In this document: piece by piece, positions 16,569 through 25,920 of the stretch
How the letters are laid out: every line of letters starts with the position of its first letter
Position numbering within the stretch: the stretch's first letter is position 1
Origin: an uncultured Draconibacterium sp.
Lineage (GTDB): Bacteria; Bacteroidota; Bacteroidia; Bacteroidales; Prolixibacteraceae
Length of the DNA stretch: 64,000 nt
Direction: 5' to 3'
Assembly: GCF_963677575.1 (NCBI RefSeq)
Contig: NZ_OY782038.1
Location: forward strand, 5,167,001-5,231,000
The notes under the pieces: model-generated
The model's input: only the letters and a program-made list of their open reading frames with translations
Database searches by the model: none
What the model was told of the DNA's origin: nothing
Translations under genes and position numbers: made by a program

Positions 16569-17549
16569 TTACATTGAAAGTTTTTCAATGACTTTGCGCG
16601 AAACTCGTTCGCTGTATGAATTGATTTTCCAGTGCCCCGGGTGCCAACCTTTTAGAAAGCGGTGAAAATCGGCCCAGGCAATGGGATATAAATTGCGCCA
16701 GTCGGATTCCAGAGCATTACAATCAACAGTCGAATTTTTCTTTTGAAGTGCTTCTCGCAGATGTGAAAAATAGATGTCAAGAAGTTTGTATTCATATTTT
16801 TCACAGTCATTTTCGCTCATGCAACTGCCAATAAAATAAGCCAGGTCTTTCATCCCGCATCCACCGCCAACATATTGAAAGTCTACAGCTGCCACTTTCT
16901 TGCCATCGTTTGAAAAACAGAAGTTGGCCAGTTTGGTGTCGCCGTGTACCAGCGTTTGAAAAGGGCTTTCGCTTAGTTTCTTATCAATAGTTTTTGCGGC
17001 ATTTTTTAACGGCAAGTCTTCCATTGCTTCCAACTCTTCGGGGCGGGTTTCAAGGTGCCAGTAGGTTCCGGTTTCCCATAAACCTTGTGGTTTGGTTCCC
17101 ATAAAAGTTGCATGAAAATTGGCCAGCCAATGGATGCAGGCATTTATATTGTCCCAGTTAACCATGGAACTTAAACGTTCTGCAAAACCGGTACTGTCAA
17201 GGTCTTCAAAAACCATTAAAACTTCGCTGCCTTTTGTTTCCAGTGCGTAACATTGTGGCGTTTTGCAATCGTCGTTGCATTTTGCGTTAAACGATTTGTA
17301 CCACTCTGTTTCCACTTTGTACGATTTTAGTTTCCGCTGATGCGAGAGTTCGGTGTTCCAACCACGCGGATGCGATCCACTTTCGGGAAGGTTTACATGT
17401 TTTACTACAACACTTTTAAGATCGCAACCTTCCAGCCCAAAACGTACGATTTCGCCGTAACCGCTCCACAAACTCTGAATAACTTCAATTTCGTAGAGGC
17501 TTTCTGCCCCGGTTGATTGTAAAATGATATCTTGAAAATGTTGATCCAT
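16569..17549 (-). CDS. APH/ecdysteroid-kinase-like small-molecule phosphotransferase
   Basis: A 326-residue protein of the aminoglycoside phosphotransferase/choline-kinase fold. The Brenner motif is VHGDTKLANF (catalytic Asp204, Asn209) and the Mg-binding Asp223 is in AVDFQ. Lys50 in VVVKHVN is the likely ATP-binding lysine, and VFEDLD is the hinge region. The length and GCGMKDLAYFIG stretch recall the EcKL/DUF1679-type kinases of small alcohols. It lies 24 bases after the hydrogenase and 62 before the phosphatase. An antibiotic-resistance role is not indicated. Substrate unknown. Confidence 0.8.
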   Translation of the reverse strand: MDQHFQDIILQSTGAESLYEIEVIQSLWSGYGEIVRFGLEGCDLKSVVVKHVNLPESGSHPRGWNTELSHQRKLKSYKVETEWYKSFNAKCNDDCKTPQCYALETKGSEVLMVFEDLDSTGFAERLSSMVNWDNINACIHWLANFHATFMGTKPQGLWETGTYWHLETRPEELEAMEDLPLKNAAKTIDKKLSESPFQTLVHGDTKLANFCFSNDGKKVAAVDFQYVGGGCGMKDLAYFIGSCMSENDCEKYEYKLLDIYFSHLREALQKKNSTVDCNALESDWRNLYPIAWADFHRFLKGWHPGHWKINSYSERVSRKVIEKLSM

Positions 17550-17573
17550 ATTTTCCTTTTATATGATGCTAAA

Positions 17574-18998
17574 CTATTCTTTTAGGTTGGCGTTGAACAA
17601 CTTCCTGTTGCCGGCCATTTCGCCCAGCGAGGCAGGACCGTTAATACAGCCACCTTCGCAAACCATAAATTCGATAAAGTTTGCCGGCGCTTTTCCGCGG
17701 GCATAAGCTTTCATCATTCCAACGGCTTTTTTGTCAACACCGTTAATCACCAATTCTTTAATGTTTGCCTCAGGACGTTCGGCTTTTACGGCCGCTGTAA
17801 CTCCTCCTGAAAGTGCAAAAGCCCGGTCAACGGTCTTTTTATTGTGTCGGTTTTCATTGTCAGGAATTCCTCCTAAATCGATATCCAAACCAACAATCAG
17901 TGCATTCAGCTCCTCAAACGACATTACATGATCAACTTTCTCGTTGCGTCTGGCTTCTTTACGTTTTCCAATACATGGCCCAATGAAAACAACCTTTGTT
18001 CCCGGATTTTTCTCACGGGCAATATCGGCAGCATACATCATTGGCGATGGCGTATCAGAAACAAATGGTTTCATTCCTTTTACGTGTTTCTCAACGGTTT
18101 CCACATAACTCGGGCAACAGCTGGTGGTCATAAACGGCGCACCTTCATCGAGGCGTTCAAGAAATTCTGCCGATTCATGTTCCACCGTTAAGCGTGCTCC
18201 GTCGGCTACTTCTACCACTTCGTTAAAACCGATTTCCTTTAGCAAGTTTTCAATTTGCCCGGTAGACAGATTAAACTGACCGTGAATGGCCGGTGCAAAA
18301 ATAGCGGTAGTGTGCTCTTCTTTTCGGATGCACATGAGAATATCGACAAGCTGGCTGATTTCGAAAATACTGCCAAACGGACAAGCCACCATACATTTTC
18401 CGCAGTAGATACATTTATCGTCGTCGATGCGTTCAACACCGTATTCATCTTTCGAAATGGCTCCAACCGGACACGCCGCTTCGCACGGAATAGGTACGTG
18501 GATAATGGCATGATACTGACACTGCTTTTGGCAAATACCGCAGTTGATACATTTTTCGGTATTAATTTGTGCCTGCCCGTTAACCATGCTAATAGCATCT
18601 TTCGGGCAGTTCATCATACACGGACGAGCCACACATCCACGGCAAAGGTTACTTACCACGTACTGCGCTTTTACACAACTTGTACAGGCCTCGTCAACCA
18701 CAGTCATTATTTCCTTTTTAACCTGTGTACGGTTTTGGGCATTTTCTGCATAGGAACTAAGGGGAGTCAATTCATCTTTTTCGTCGTCAACCGTGTAGCC
18801 CAGCAACGGAAATAACTTGTATTTTATTACCGCCCGTTCTTTATGAATACAGCAGCGGTTTTGCGCTTCTGAACGTTTGGGGATCATTTGGATGGGGATT
18901 CGGTCGATCTCCTCAACCAGTTTCCCATCGGCAAAAAGTTTAACGATTTGTTTTAGTAAGTTCCTTCTAATAATCAGTGTGTTACTTGTGTATCCCAT
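17574..18998 (-). CDS. [FeFe]-hydrogenase, group B-like, with ferredoxin clusters
   Basis: A 474-residue cytoplasmic iron-sulfur enzyme. Cys-rich N-terminal region with motifs at Cys105-131, Cys150/153/156/160, Cys172/176 and Cys196/199/202/206 for several [4Fe-4S] clusters. The H-cluster domain keeps L1 TTSCCPSY (proton-relay Cys294, ligand Cys295), L2 GPCIGKRKE (Cys342) and L3 FMVCEGGCINGP (Cys447, Cys451). All four cluster-binding cysteines are present, so it should be active if HydE, HydF and HydG exist elsewhere; none is here. The loop variants differ from group A and resemble group B monomeric enzymes. MGYTSNT at 18998 is the likely start. First of a unit with a kinase-like and a phosphatase gene. 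Confidence 0.88.
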   Translation of the reverse strand: MGYTSNTLIIRRNLLKQIVKLFADGKLVEEIDRIPIQMIPKRSEAQNRCCIHKERAVIKYKLFPLLGYTVDDEKDELTPLSSYAENAQNRTQVKKEIMTVVDEACTSCVKAQYVVSNLCRGCVARPCMMNCPKDAISMVNGQAQINTEKCINCGICQKQCQYHAIIHVPIPCEAACPVGAISKDEYGVERIDDDKCIYCGKCMVACPFGSIFEISQLVDILMCIRKEEHTTAIFAPAIHGQFNLSTGQIENLLKEIGFNEVVEVADGARLTVEHESAEFLERLDEGAPFMTTSCCPSYVETVEKHVKGMKPFVSDTPSPMMYAADIAREKNPGTKVVFIGPCIGKRKEARRNEKVDHVMSFEELNALIVGLDIDLGGIPDNENRHNKKTVDRAFALSGGVTAAVKAERPEANIKELVINGVDKKAVGMMKAYARGKAPANFIEFMVCEGGCINGPASLGEMAGNRKLFNANLKE

Positions 18999-19199
18999 GT
19001 TCCCTTTATTTTTTTGACGCCGCAAAAGTACTGCCTTTTTATGTTTTGTAACACCTTTCTTATGAATAGTTGACTCGTGTTAAGTCTGGGTTAATCCGGC
19101 TATTTTAATTGCTTTGCATTAATTGTTTTAAATTGATGATAAGCGAGTTATACAGGTAGAAAATGTTGGGCTTTCCATCGTTATGTATTTACTTTTAAT

Positions 19200-19207
19200 T
19201 AGTTTTG
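19200..19207 (+). promoter_or_regulatory. Candidate -7 promoter element for DUF1080 gene
   Basis: TAGTTTTG fits TAnnTTTG, 21 bases before the ATG at 19229. No strong -33 TTTG is visible. It supports the start at 19229 over the in-frame ATG at 19205, which would overlap the promoter. Confidence 0.4.
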
Positions 19208-19228
19208 ACTGAAAAGCAAACAACGATC

Positions 19229-20104
19229 ATGAAAAAAGTAGTTGCACTTCTTTCTTTGTTAATCATTTTTTCGGCGTGTACTGTTACTGTTCCCACTGAT
19301 GAGTATGAATCGTTAATGGATAGCGACCTTTCGAAATGGGACCGTTATTTGAGTTACAAACACAAGTTGGGCTATAATGGCGATCAGCCTAAAGACGAAG
19401 ACGGCCAACTGGTTGATCCAATCGGTTTAAATAAAGACGGTTATAACGTTTTTACGGTAGAAGATGATAATGGAGAAGAGATGATAAAAGTGAGTGGAGA
19501 GATTTATGGTTGCCTTATTAGCAAGAAAGAATATGCCAATTATCATTTACGGCTGAAAATGAAATGGGGCGATAAAAAGTCTGAGCCTCGAAAAGATCTG
19601 TTAAAGGATTCCGGTATTCTGTATCATTCAATCGGGCCACTTGGTGCAGAATATTGGAGATCGTGGATGTTATCGCAGGAGTTTCAGGTAATGGAGGGGC
19701 ATATTGGCGATTACTGGAGCCAAATCACATCAGCTATCGACATTCGGGCTTTCCTTCCCGAGTATATTATGAATCCGGTGGCCGACGAAAATCAACCGTT
19801 TTTACCTATGGGACAAAACGAAGAAATACAGGGCTTTTGTTTGCGAAGCGGTAATTACGAAAAAGCGCCGGGCGAGTGGAATACCCTGGAATTGGTTTGT
19901 TACGATGGTAATAGCCTGCATATTGTAAATGGCCACGTTGTTATGGTATTACGCAACTCGCGCTATATTAAAGATGGTGAAACTTTGCCGCTGGATAAAG
20001 GAAAAATACAGATACAAAGCGAGGCGGCAGAGGTATTTTATAAAGAGATTGAGATTAGGGAGCTCGACGAAATGCCGGAATATTTTGCGCAGTATTTCCA
20101 TTAA
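19229..20104 (+). CDS. DUF1080 (3-keto-disaccharide hydrolase type) lipoprotein
   Basis: A 291-residue lipoprotein with lipobox FSAC close to the N-terminus. The body is a concanavalin-like beta jelly roll of the DUF1080 family: YGCLISKKEYANYHLRLKMKWG, DSGILYHSIGP, and EFQVMEGHIGDYW are the conserved sugar-binding elements. Known relatives hydrolyse 3-keto-glycosides or bind glycans at the cell surface. The start at 19229 gives a proper signal peptide. It overlaps the convergent DUF4230 gene by 4 bases. The glycan is unknown; no PUL surrounds it. Confidence 0.88.
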   Translation: MKKVVALLSLLIIFSACTVTVPTDEYESLMDSDLSKWDRYLSYKHKLGYNGDQPKDEDGQLVDPIGLNKDGYNVFTVEDDNGEEMIKVSGEIYGCLISKKEYANYHLRLKMKWGDKKSEPRKDLLKDSGILYHSIGPLGAEYWRSWMLSQEFQVMEGHIGDYWSQITSAIDIRAFLPEYIMNPVADENQPFLPMGQNEEIQGFCLRSGNYEKAPGEWNTLELVCYDGNSLHIVNGHVVMVLRNSRYIKDGETLPLDKGKIQIQSEAAEVFYKEIEIRELDEMPEYFAQYFH

Positions 20105-20721
20105 TCTTTCAGAATTTTCTTCACTTTGGTAGCGCTTATTTTGCGGTGTTCTGCTTCAAATTCCCAACCCACCGATTCAATTAATTGCTGCACAAGCGAA
20201 ATGGTATCACTGGCCTGGTCTTTTGCAATTTGTACCAGGTGGCTTTGCTCCACTTTTTCACGAATAAATTCTTTCGATCGTTTATTCATGTTGGTCAAAT
20301 CCGATTCTTTTAATTTGTTGATTATACCTTTTTGTATGTCGTAATACTCCAGGTCGCTGTCGATGCTGAGTATTTCGGGCTCGGGAAAGCGCGACAATTC
20401 AACTCGCTTTTTATGCGGATTTATATCGATATTTATTTTGGTGAGATCGAAACCGATCATCACTTTGGCTTTAACAATAAGTAATGCTCTTTTTTCGGTT
20501 TGAAAGAGTTTGAAGAACAGTTGCTTCTCGTCGCGGTGCGTGTAAAGTTCCGAGAATTCTCCTTCAACAGTAATTAGTTTGCAAACCTGTTTTATTTGTT
20601 CAAGCAAAATAACCGACTGGTCGTGCAGGTGTTTTTCGCTCTGGTTTTTGTAATAATAAATCGTTCCTGCTATTCCGGCAGCCAGCCCAATAAATACTCC
20701 CAAAAAAATAAGGGTTTCCAT
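20101..20721 (-). CDS. DUF4230 membrane-anchored protein
   Basis: A 206-residue protein with one N-terminal transmembrane helix (about residues 4-24) and a soluble domain of the DUF4230 type (VEGEFSELYTHRD, KAKVMIGFDLTKINIDIN, RVELSRFPEPEIL). DUF4230 has no assigned function that I know. The C-terminus contains an amphipathic helical segment. It overlaps DUF1080 tail to tail by 4 bases and may share a transcript with the serine-hydrolase-like gene upstream (76-base gap). Confidence 0.85.
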   Translation of the reverse strand: METLIFLGVFIGLAAGIAGTIYYYKNQSEKHLHDQSVILLEQIKQVCKLITVEGEFSELYTHRDEKQLFFKLFQTEKRALLIVKAKVMIGFDLTKINIDINPHKKRVELSRFPEPEILSIDSDLEYYDIQKGIINKLKESDLTNMNKRSKEFIREKVEQSHLVQIAKDQASDTISLVQQLIESVGWEFEAEHRKISATKVKKILKD

Positions 20722-20797
20722 AAAAAGTCTTGTTTTGAATATCTAAAATAAAACTTTTTATAAAAACCCCGTGTATCGTGGTTCCGAAAAGAAAATT

Positions 20798-21919
20798 CTA
20801 TTCCTCGTTTTCCTTCGCTTTGGGAAGGAAAATATCGGCCAGTTTAAATATGGTATTATTTGGCCGATCCTGCGTCAGGTTCGATGTAAGCGCAATAACC
20901 AGCTCTTCTTTCGGATAAATAAGTATCGAAGAATTACCTCCGTGCACAAAACCATCGCGCCCGTAGAAAGTATTTCCTTGTCGATCGTGTAAAATGAGCC
21001 AGCCGTTGGCAAATTGTGCTTTCTGGTTGTTGCTCAGCTCTGCAGGATCGAAAAGATGAGCGCGCGTACTGTCGTTCAGGTAATCCGAATTAAGGTAAAT
21101 ATTGGTAAGTTTTATCAAATCTTCGGCACTTGATAAAAGCCCTTCGGATGGAGCGCGCCAACGCATGTCGATGGATAAGGCGTTTACCACCTGCGAAATA
21201 ATATTGTGATCGTAAAAATCAGTACGCCCTTTTATTGTTGCAAATGGATTGTCGGGGCACGTATTTTCAAAATGCAGCGTGTCGGTTACATATTCTTCCA
21301 AAAGTTCTCTGAAATTTTTCCCCGATGCTTTTTCCATAATGGCACCAAGAAGGTTAAAATTTAAGCGGCTTTCTTTATGAATCGCTCCCGGAGGTGCCAT
21401 CAATTCATCATTCTGAAAGGTTTCCAAACCTTTTTTTAGTGTAACATTAATTCCTCGCCATTCCCTTTCCCGGCTATTCATTTCTCTTATTCCCGAGGTG
21501 TGATCTTTTAGATTTTCAACTGTTACCGGAAGTCTTTTCTCCGGGAAATCGGGAAGGTAATGTTGTATTGTTGAATCGGGAATAAGTGTGCCATCTTCCA
21601 CCATTTTTAAATAAATAAGCGTGGTGTACAATTCGGATAACGACCCGATGCGGAACTTTGTATCGCGGGTGGTTTTCACATTAAGGTCTTTCGAAGCAAG
21701 ACCAATACCCTCGGAATAAATAAGTTTCCCGTTTTTGGAAATAGCGACTTGCGCCCCCGGAATAAAGTTCGTTCTCATATAAAATGAGAGTTCTTCTCTA
21801 ACTTGTTTAATCTCGCCGATGTACTTTTTGTCGTACAGAATGTTGTTGTTTGCTTTTTTACAGTTTGTTAGCGTTGCCACAACAAAAAACAAAATAAAAA
21901 TCTGGATTACTCGCTTCAT
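20798..21919 (-). CDS. Serine beta-lactamase-like lipoprotein, catalytic residues substituted
   Basis: A 373-residue lipoprotein (lipobox TLTNC, Cys20) with the class C beta-lactamase/esterase fold (PF00144 type): the IPGAQVAISKNGKLIYSEGIG opening, nucleophile region FRIGSLSELYT, and HGG-type third motif. The S-x-x-K motif is S93-L-S-E96, so the general-base lysine is Glu, confirmed from the codon GAA. The Y-x-N motif is replaced by E183-S-R185 in the aligned PPGAIHKESRLNFNLLG segment. Ser93 remains. It probably lacks ordinary hydrolase activity and may be a binding pseudoenzyme. Fold assignment is strong; loss of activity is inferred. Confidence 0.82.
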   Translation of the reverse strand: MKRVIQIFILFFVVATLTNCKKANNNILYDKKYIGEIKQVREELSFYMRTNFIPGAQVAISKNGKLIYSEGIGLASKDLNVKTTRDTKFRIGSLSELYTTLIYLKMVEDGTLIPDSTIQHYLPDFPEKRLPVTVENLKDHTSGIREMNSREREWRGINVTLKKGLETFQNDELMAPPGAIHKESRLNFNLLGAIMEKASGKNFRELLEEYVTDTLHFENTCPDNPFATIKGRTDFYDHNIISQVVNALSIDMRWRAPSEGLLSSAEDLIKLTNIYLNSDYLNDSTRAHLFDPAELSNNQKAQFANGWLILHDRQGNTFYGRDGFVHGGNSSILIYPKEELVIALTSNLTQDRPNNTIFKLADIFLPKAKENEE

Positions 21920-22036
21920 TTTTACTGGGTTTTTAACCTGGTTTTAACTCTAAAAAACAGCTGCAAAATTATAAAAATAGGAAAAGCCTGTGCGTGAAAT
22001 TTTGTTAAAAAAAGGACAAGGGATAGGTGGTGTTGA

Positions 22037-22774
22037 CTACAAAAAATTCTTTTTCTGAAGCAGGTTTTGGAAAGCAATTTTATAGGTGCTGCTAACCGGA
22101 ATAAGTTTGTCTTTTATTTTAATGGTATTGTTCTCGATGTAGTCGATCTTGTCGATTGAAATGATGTACGATTTATGTACGCGAATAAATTTCTGGTCAT
22201 CAAGCAGTTCCTGCATTTTTTTGAAATTCAGAAGCGTCATAATCCGGCTGTCTTTGGTGTGAATTTGCAGGTAATCGCGCTGTCCTTCAATGTATAAAAT
22301 CTTATCGAAATAAACTTTAACTGTTTTATTCCCCGATTTTATGAAAGTGTATTCCGGGTGATCGTTATTTTCTACCGGATGTTGTGTTGGCGCCGGAGCC
22401 TGGTTATTCTGGTCTTTTAAAAAGCGCGCATAAACCTTTTCGGTGGCTTTTACAAAACGCTCAAAAGGAATGGGTTTTAACAGGTAATCAACCACATCCA
22501 GCTCGTAAGCTTTCAGTGCATATTCATCGAAAGCAGTGGTTAAAATTACGTATGGCGGATCTTTTAAGGTTTCCAGCAACTGGATGCCCGTAAATTCATC
22601 CATTTGAATATCGAGAAAAATAAGGTCGACTTTGTTTTCGCGCAAAAATGAAAAGGTTGACAGAGCATTATCGAAAGTGCCTAAAAGATTGAGGTAATCA
22701 ATTTTTTCAGCAAAACGTTCAATCTTTTTTAGTGCTAAAAGTTCGTCGTCAACAGCTATGCAATTCATTTTCAT
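22037..22774 (-). CDS. LytR/AlgR-type response regulator with LytTR DNA-binding domain
   Basis: A 245-residue transcription factor. The receiver spans about 3-120 with the acidic pair in AVDDE and phosphoacceptor Asp55 (FLDIQMDEFTG); the LytTR domain spans about 140-242 (KILYIEGQRDYLQIHTKDSRI and IRVHKSYIISIDKI). It begins 18 bases after its histidine kinase and is clearly its partner. LytTR regulators bind direct repeats near target promoters and often control envelope or autolysis genes; targets here are unknown. Confidence 0.92.
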   Translation of the reverse strand: MKMNCIAVDDELLALKKIERFAEKIDYLNLLGTFDNALSTFSFLRENKVDLIFLDIQMDEFTGIQLLETLKDPPYVILTTAFDEYALKAYELDVVDYLLKPIPFERFVKATEKVYARFLKDQNNQAPAPTQHPVENNDHPEYTFIKSGNKTVKVYFDKILYIEGQRDYLQIHTKDSRIMTLLNFKKMQELLDDQKFIRVHKSYIISIDKIDYIENNTIKIKDKLIPVSSTYKIAFQNLLQKKNFL

Positions 22775-22792
22775 AAAATACGCGTTTTTCTT

Positions 22793-23809
22793 TTATACCG
22801 GCACTTTTATATGCACATCAAATTTATCCATATCCTTTTTAATATCAAAAGTAAAATTGCTGCCATAAAGGAGTTTTAGGCGCTTTTCAACATTTTTTAG
22901 TCCCGTTCCGGTGCCACTGTCGGGCAACTTAAAATTGTTGCGTTTTACAGAGTTTGATGTGCGCAGTTCAATACAATCGGTATCAATGGAAAAGTTAATT
23001 TTTACACCGGGAGTTTCCGATTGTTTATTGCAATGTTTTACGGCGTTTTCAATAATTGGAATAAACAAAAGTGGTGGCACAAACTGCGAGTTTGGTGCTC
23101 CTTTTTGTTCAAATTCTAAAAATTTGGGATCGGCAAAGCTAAGTTTCGCCAACTCCAGGTAATCTTGAATATAACTAAGTTCCTTATCCAGTTTTACCAT
23201 TTCGTGCGTTGATTCCTGCAGCATGTAACGCATAATCTTCGACAGCAGAACAATAGCATTTGATGCTTTTTCTTTGTCCTCGTATATAAGTGCATCGATA
23301 TTATTCAGCACATTAAACAGAAAATGTGGATTAACCTGCGAGCGTAAAATTCCCAACTCCGACTGAATGGTTTTGCGCTCCAGTTCCGACTGTGTTAACT
23401 GAATATTGTACGAGTAGCTGAACAACTTAAATGCTGTGGCTGTACCAATAATCATAAAATTATTGAGCAATGCTGAAAACATTTCGGCGCTAAACGGTCG
23501 GCGTACCACCCAAAATCCCAGTAGGGGTTGAATGTTCAGCTTTATATAATTCGAGATAGCAATGTTTAGTGCAATGATTACGGCGGTGCCAAGAATGAAA
23601 ATCCCAAAACGCCGCTTTTGAAATACAAAACGCGGAATGAGGTATTCGATAACAATGTAAACGCCGATAATGTCGATGGGAATGTAAATGATATTTATAA
23701 ACGCTTCGATTACAAATCCATACGATAATAGGTACGGAATGGTATAAAACGTAAATATAAATATCCAGAATAGTATGTGGTTAAGAACCCTGTACTTAAA
23801 GATTTTCAT
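22793..23809 (-). CDS. LytS-type sensor histidine kinase
   Basis: A 338-residue membrane kinase with about four N-terminal transmembrane helices (about residues 8-130) and a cytoplasmic His_kinase domain (PF06580 type) with phospho-acceptor His in NPHFLFNVLNNI, followed by a HATPase region with PPLLFIPIIENAVKH and GTGTGLKNVEKRL. No separate periplasmic sensor domain, so it likely senses within the membrane. MKIFKYRVLNHILFW at 23809 is taken as start; an in-frame ATG at 23848 would add 13 residues. Partner regulator immediately downstream. Confidence 0.92.
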   Translation of the reverse strand: MKIFKYRVLNHILFWIFIFTFYTIPYLLSYGFVIEAFINIIYIPIDIIGVYIVIEYLIPRFVFQKRRFGIFILGTAVIIALNIAISNYIKLNIQPLLGFWVVRRPFSAEMFSALLNNFMIIGTATAFKLFSYSYNIQLTQSELERKTIQSELGILRSQVNPHFLFNVLNNIDALIYEDKEKASNAIVLLSKIMRYMLQESTHEMVKLDKELSYIQDYLELAKLSFADPKFLEFEQKGAPNSQFVPPLLFIPIIENAVKHCNKQSETPGVKINFSIDTDCIELRTSNSVKRNNFKLPDSGTGTGLKNVEKRLKLLYGSNFTFDIKKDMDKFDVHIKVPV

Positions 23810-24044
23810 TGTAACGTTAAATGCATTTACACTACAATGGTAAACCATTTATTTGAATAATCCATTGATTTTCTGCCAATAAGCCAATAAATTCGTCTAG
23901 CTTGACTGCTTTAAAAGAATTCGAATTATGCAGATTGTAATATGCTTTTTGCAGATGATTTTGTGTCGTTCACAGATCCATAATGATATCGGTCTCTCAT
24001 GGAAATTCTACTGGAGTGAAGTAACTAGGTAGAAGAAACGCACT
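23810..24044. other. Intergenic region upstream of the LytS kinase
   Basis: No gene or hairpin of note. It must hold the minus-strand promoter of the lytS/lytR-type pair. Repeat B begins at its right edge. Confidence 0.4.
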
Positions 24045-24323
24045 TTTTGCCTTTTCAGGCGAAATCTACTCTTTGGCTTAGCCCAAAGAGTAGACAGAAA
24101 ACCCAAGGCTGCGCCTGCTTCCCTCGGAAAAGCTACGCGGTGCCGACTAAAATTCCTGAAACTCGTCGTACCTCCTCAAACAACAGTAATTTCTTAACGC
24201 TGTCACCACTTGTTTTCCGGTTCACCGGCCGAGGCCAAACTCCGATGTAGCTGAGGTTGCATTAGTGGATCGGCCTCTTTTGGGCTTTGCTTCAAGGCAA
24301 AGATGAAGGCCGCCGGCCGGCAG
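24045..24323 (+). repeat. Dispersed repeat family B, copy 2 (279 bp)
   Basis: The compact copy of the repeat at 10282-10840. It begins with a perfect hairpin TACTCTTTGG (24067-24076) / CCAAAGAGTA (24083-24092) and ends with nested inverted repeats: CGGCCT ... AGGCCG around CTTTGC-TTCAAG-GCAAAG. The strong secondary structure at both ends suggests a structured RNA or non-autonomous mobile element. It lies between the LytS gene and the DAACS carrier. Positions 24324-24424 hold nothing else recognisable. Confidence 0.8.
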
Positions 24324-24424
24324 AAATTTTAGTGAATTCTAATTTATAGAATTCACCAGATTTTTTGTTATTCAGAAAAGTGTTTGATAGTTCAAAAAAA
24401 GTTATAATTATAGAATGTGGCGCC

Positions 24425-25651
24425 TTAAATGGCGACACTGGTTTCCTCGTTTTCCGAACGGGCTACAGTAACAGCTCCGCAACTGTCGCTCCAAACATTT
24501 ACTGCAGTGCGTAACATATCCAGAATCCGGTCAACAGCTAAAATAAGCCCGATTCCTTCAAGTGGTAATCCAACGGCAGTCAAAACAACAGTAATCATCA
24601 CCAGTCCGGCCATTGGTATTCCGGCAGCACCAATCGATGCCAGCAATGCCGTAACTACAACAAATACCTGCTGTGTAAACGACAAATCAACGCCGTAAGC
24701 CTGAGCTATAAACATGGCAGCCATACATTCGTAAAGTGCAGTTCCATCCATATTTATGGTAGCTCCCAAAGGCAAGGTAAAACTTGTAATTTTATTTGAT
24801 ACACCGCTATTGTGTTCCAGCGCTTCCATGGTTAATGGCAGCGTTGCACTCGACGATGATGTTGAAAATGCGGTAAGCAGGGGAGTGACCATATTTTTTA
24901 AGTGCGCGTACGGTTTTGCCTTCCCGATAAAACGAACAATTAAAGGTAGAATGATGAGCGCGTGAATCAAAAGACCAACAATTACGCACAAACTGTAAAT
25001 AGCCAGACTTCCGGCAATGTTGGCCAGCTGCTCTGAATTGCGGGCTACTTCTCCGGCAACGATTCCAAAAATACCGAGCGGCGTAAATTTGATGATGAAC
25101 AGTGTTACTTTCATCATCACCTCAAAAATGGCGTCGAAAAATGTTTTTAAAGAGTTCTTATAAGGTTCGTCAACTTTCGTAATGAAATAGCCAAAAACAA
25201 TGGCAAAAAAGATCACCGACAAAATGGTTCCTTGTGCCATGGCATCAACAATATTATCCGGAACAAGGCGATAAAGAATATCTTTTACCGAACCTGCTTT
25301 TTCGGCAAGTCCTTCTACCGATTGGGTAAAACCAAGCTCAACACCCACGCCGGGTTTTACCAGGTTTACGATAAATAATCCGGTTAAAATGGCCAACGTA
25401 CTTGTTCCCAGGTAATAAAGCAATGTTTTAAAACCCAGCCTTCCAAGGTTGCTGCCTTCGCCCATGCTGGTAACTCCGCTGATGATCGAACTCAGGATAA
25501 GAGGAATGATCACCATTTTTAATGCGCGAAGAAAAATATCACCCATCCACGAGGTGTATTCTGTTGCGTTTGGTGCAAGATAGCCAAACAATACAGCCAG
25601 TACCAGTGCGATAAGAATTTGCCAGTGTAATTTTATTTTAAGAATCTTCAT
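24425..25651 (-). CDS. DAACS-family dicarboxylate/amino acid:cation symporter
   Basis: A 408-residue inner-membrane carrier of the GltP/DctA fold (eight helices, two re-entrant hairpins). The serine-rich HP1 tip is AFSTSSSSATLPLT and the transport helix motif is INMDGTALYECMAA, followed by HP2 (IGAAGIPMAGLVM). It transports glutamate/aspartate or C4-dicarboxylates with Na+ or H+. Length typical (about 400-430). It is monocistronic. The residue that separates glutamate from dicarboxylate transporters cannot be assigned without an alignment. Confidence 0.93.
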   Translation of the reverse strand: MKILKIKLHWQILIALVLAVLFGYLAPNATEYTSWMGDIFLRALKMVIIPLILSSIISGVTSMGEGSNLGRLGFKTLLYYLGTSTLAILTGLFIVNLVKPGVGVELGFTQSVEGLAEKAGSVKDILYRLVPDNIVDAMAQGTILSVIFFAIVFGYFITKVDEPYKNSLKTFFDAIFEVMMKVTLFIIKFTPLGIFGIVAGEVARNSEQLANIAGSLAIYSLCVIVGLLIHALIILPLIVRFIGKAKPYAHLKNMVTPLLTAFSTSSSSATLPLTMEALEHNSGVSNKITSFTLPLGATINMDGTALYECMAAMFIAQAYGVDLSFTQQVFVVVTALLASIGAAGIPMAGLVMITVVLTAVGLPLEGIGLILAVDRILDMLRTAVNVWSDSCGAVTVARSENEETSVAI

Positions 25652-25920
25652 ACCCTTTTTATTGCCTTTTTATGGATTGAAAAACCAAATCGTTCTACAC
25701 AGAACCGATTTTGCTTTTCGTGATGGTTTTTATTTTGATGCCGGTTTAATTTAGGAGTCGCTAATTTATTCTTTTTCCCCGATGTAGCAAACAAAACTGA
25801 CGAATAGCCATTGCAGAAATGTAAAAATGTTAGGTTTTAAGCTGTTTTGTAGAAATTGATAAAATCAAAAACTGAAAAAGATCAGGTTTTTAATGCCTCT
25901 GGTCATCGGAGAGCAGGCTG
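25652..25920. other. Intergenic region upstream of the DAACS carrier
   Basis: Contains an imperfect hairpin at about 25690-25713 (AAATCG...CGATTT with TTCT/AGAA inside) in the untranslated leader of the carrier gene on the minus strand. Its role is unclear. No gene seen. Confidence 0.35.

Noticed and set aside
16569..17549. Aminoglycoside resistance gene
   Set aside because: It has the general APH fold but sits in a housekeeping-like unit and resembles small-molecule kinases more than known resistance enzymes.
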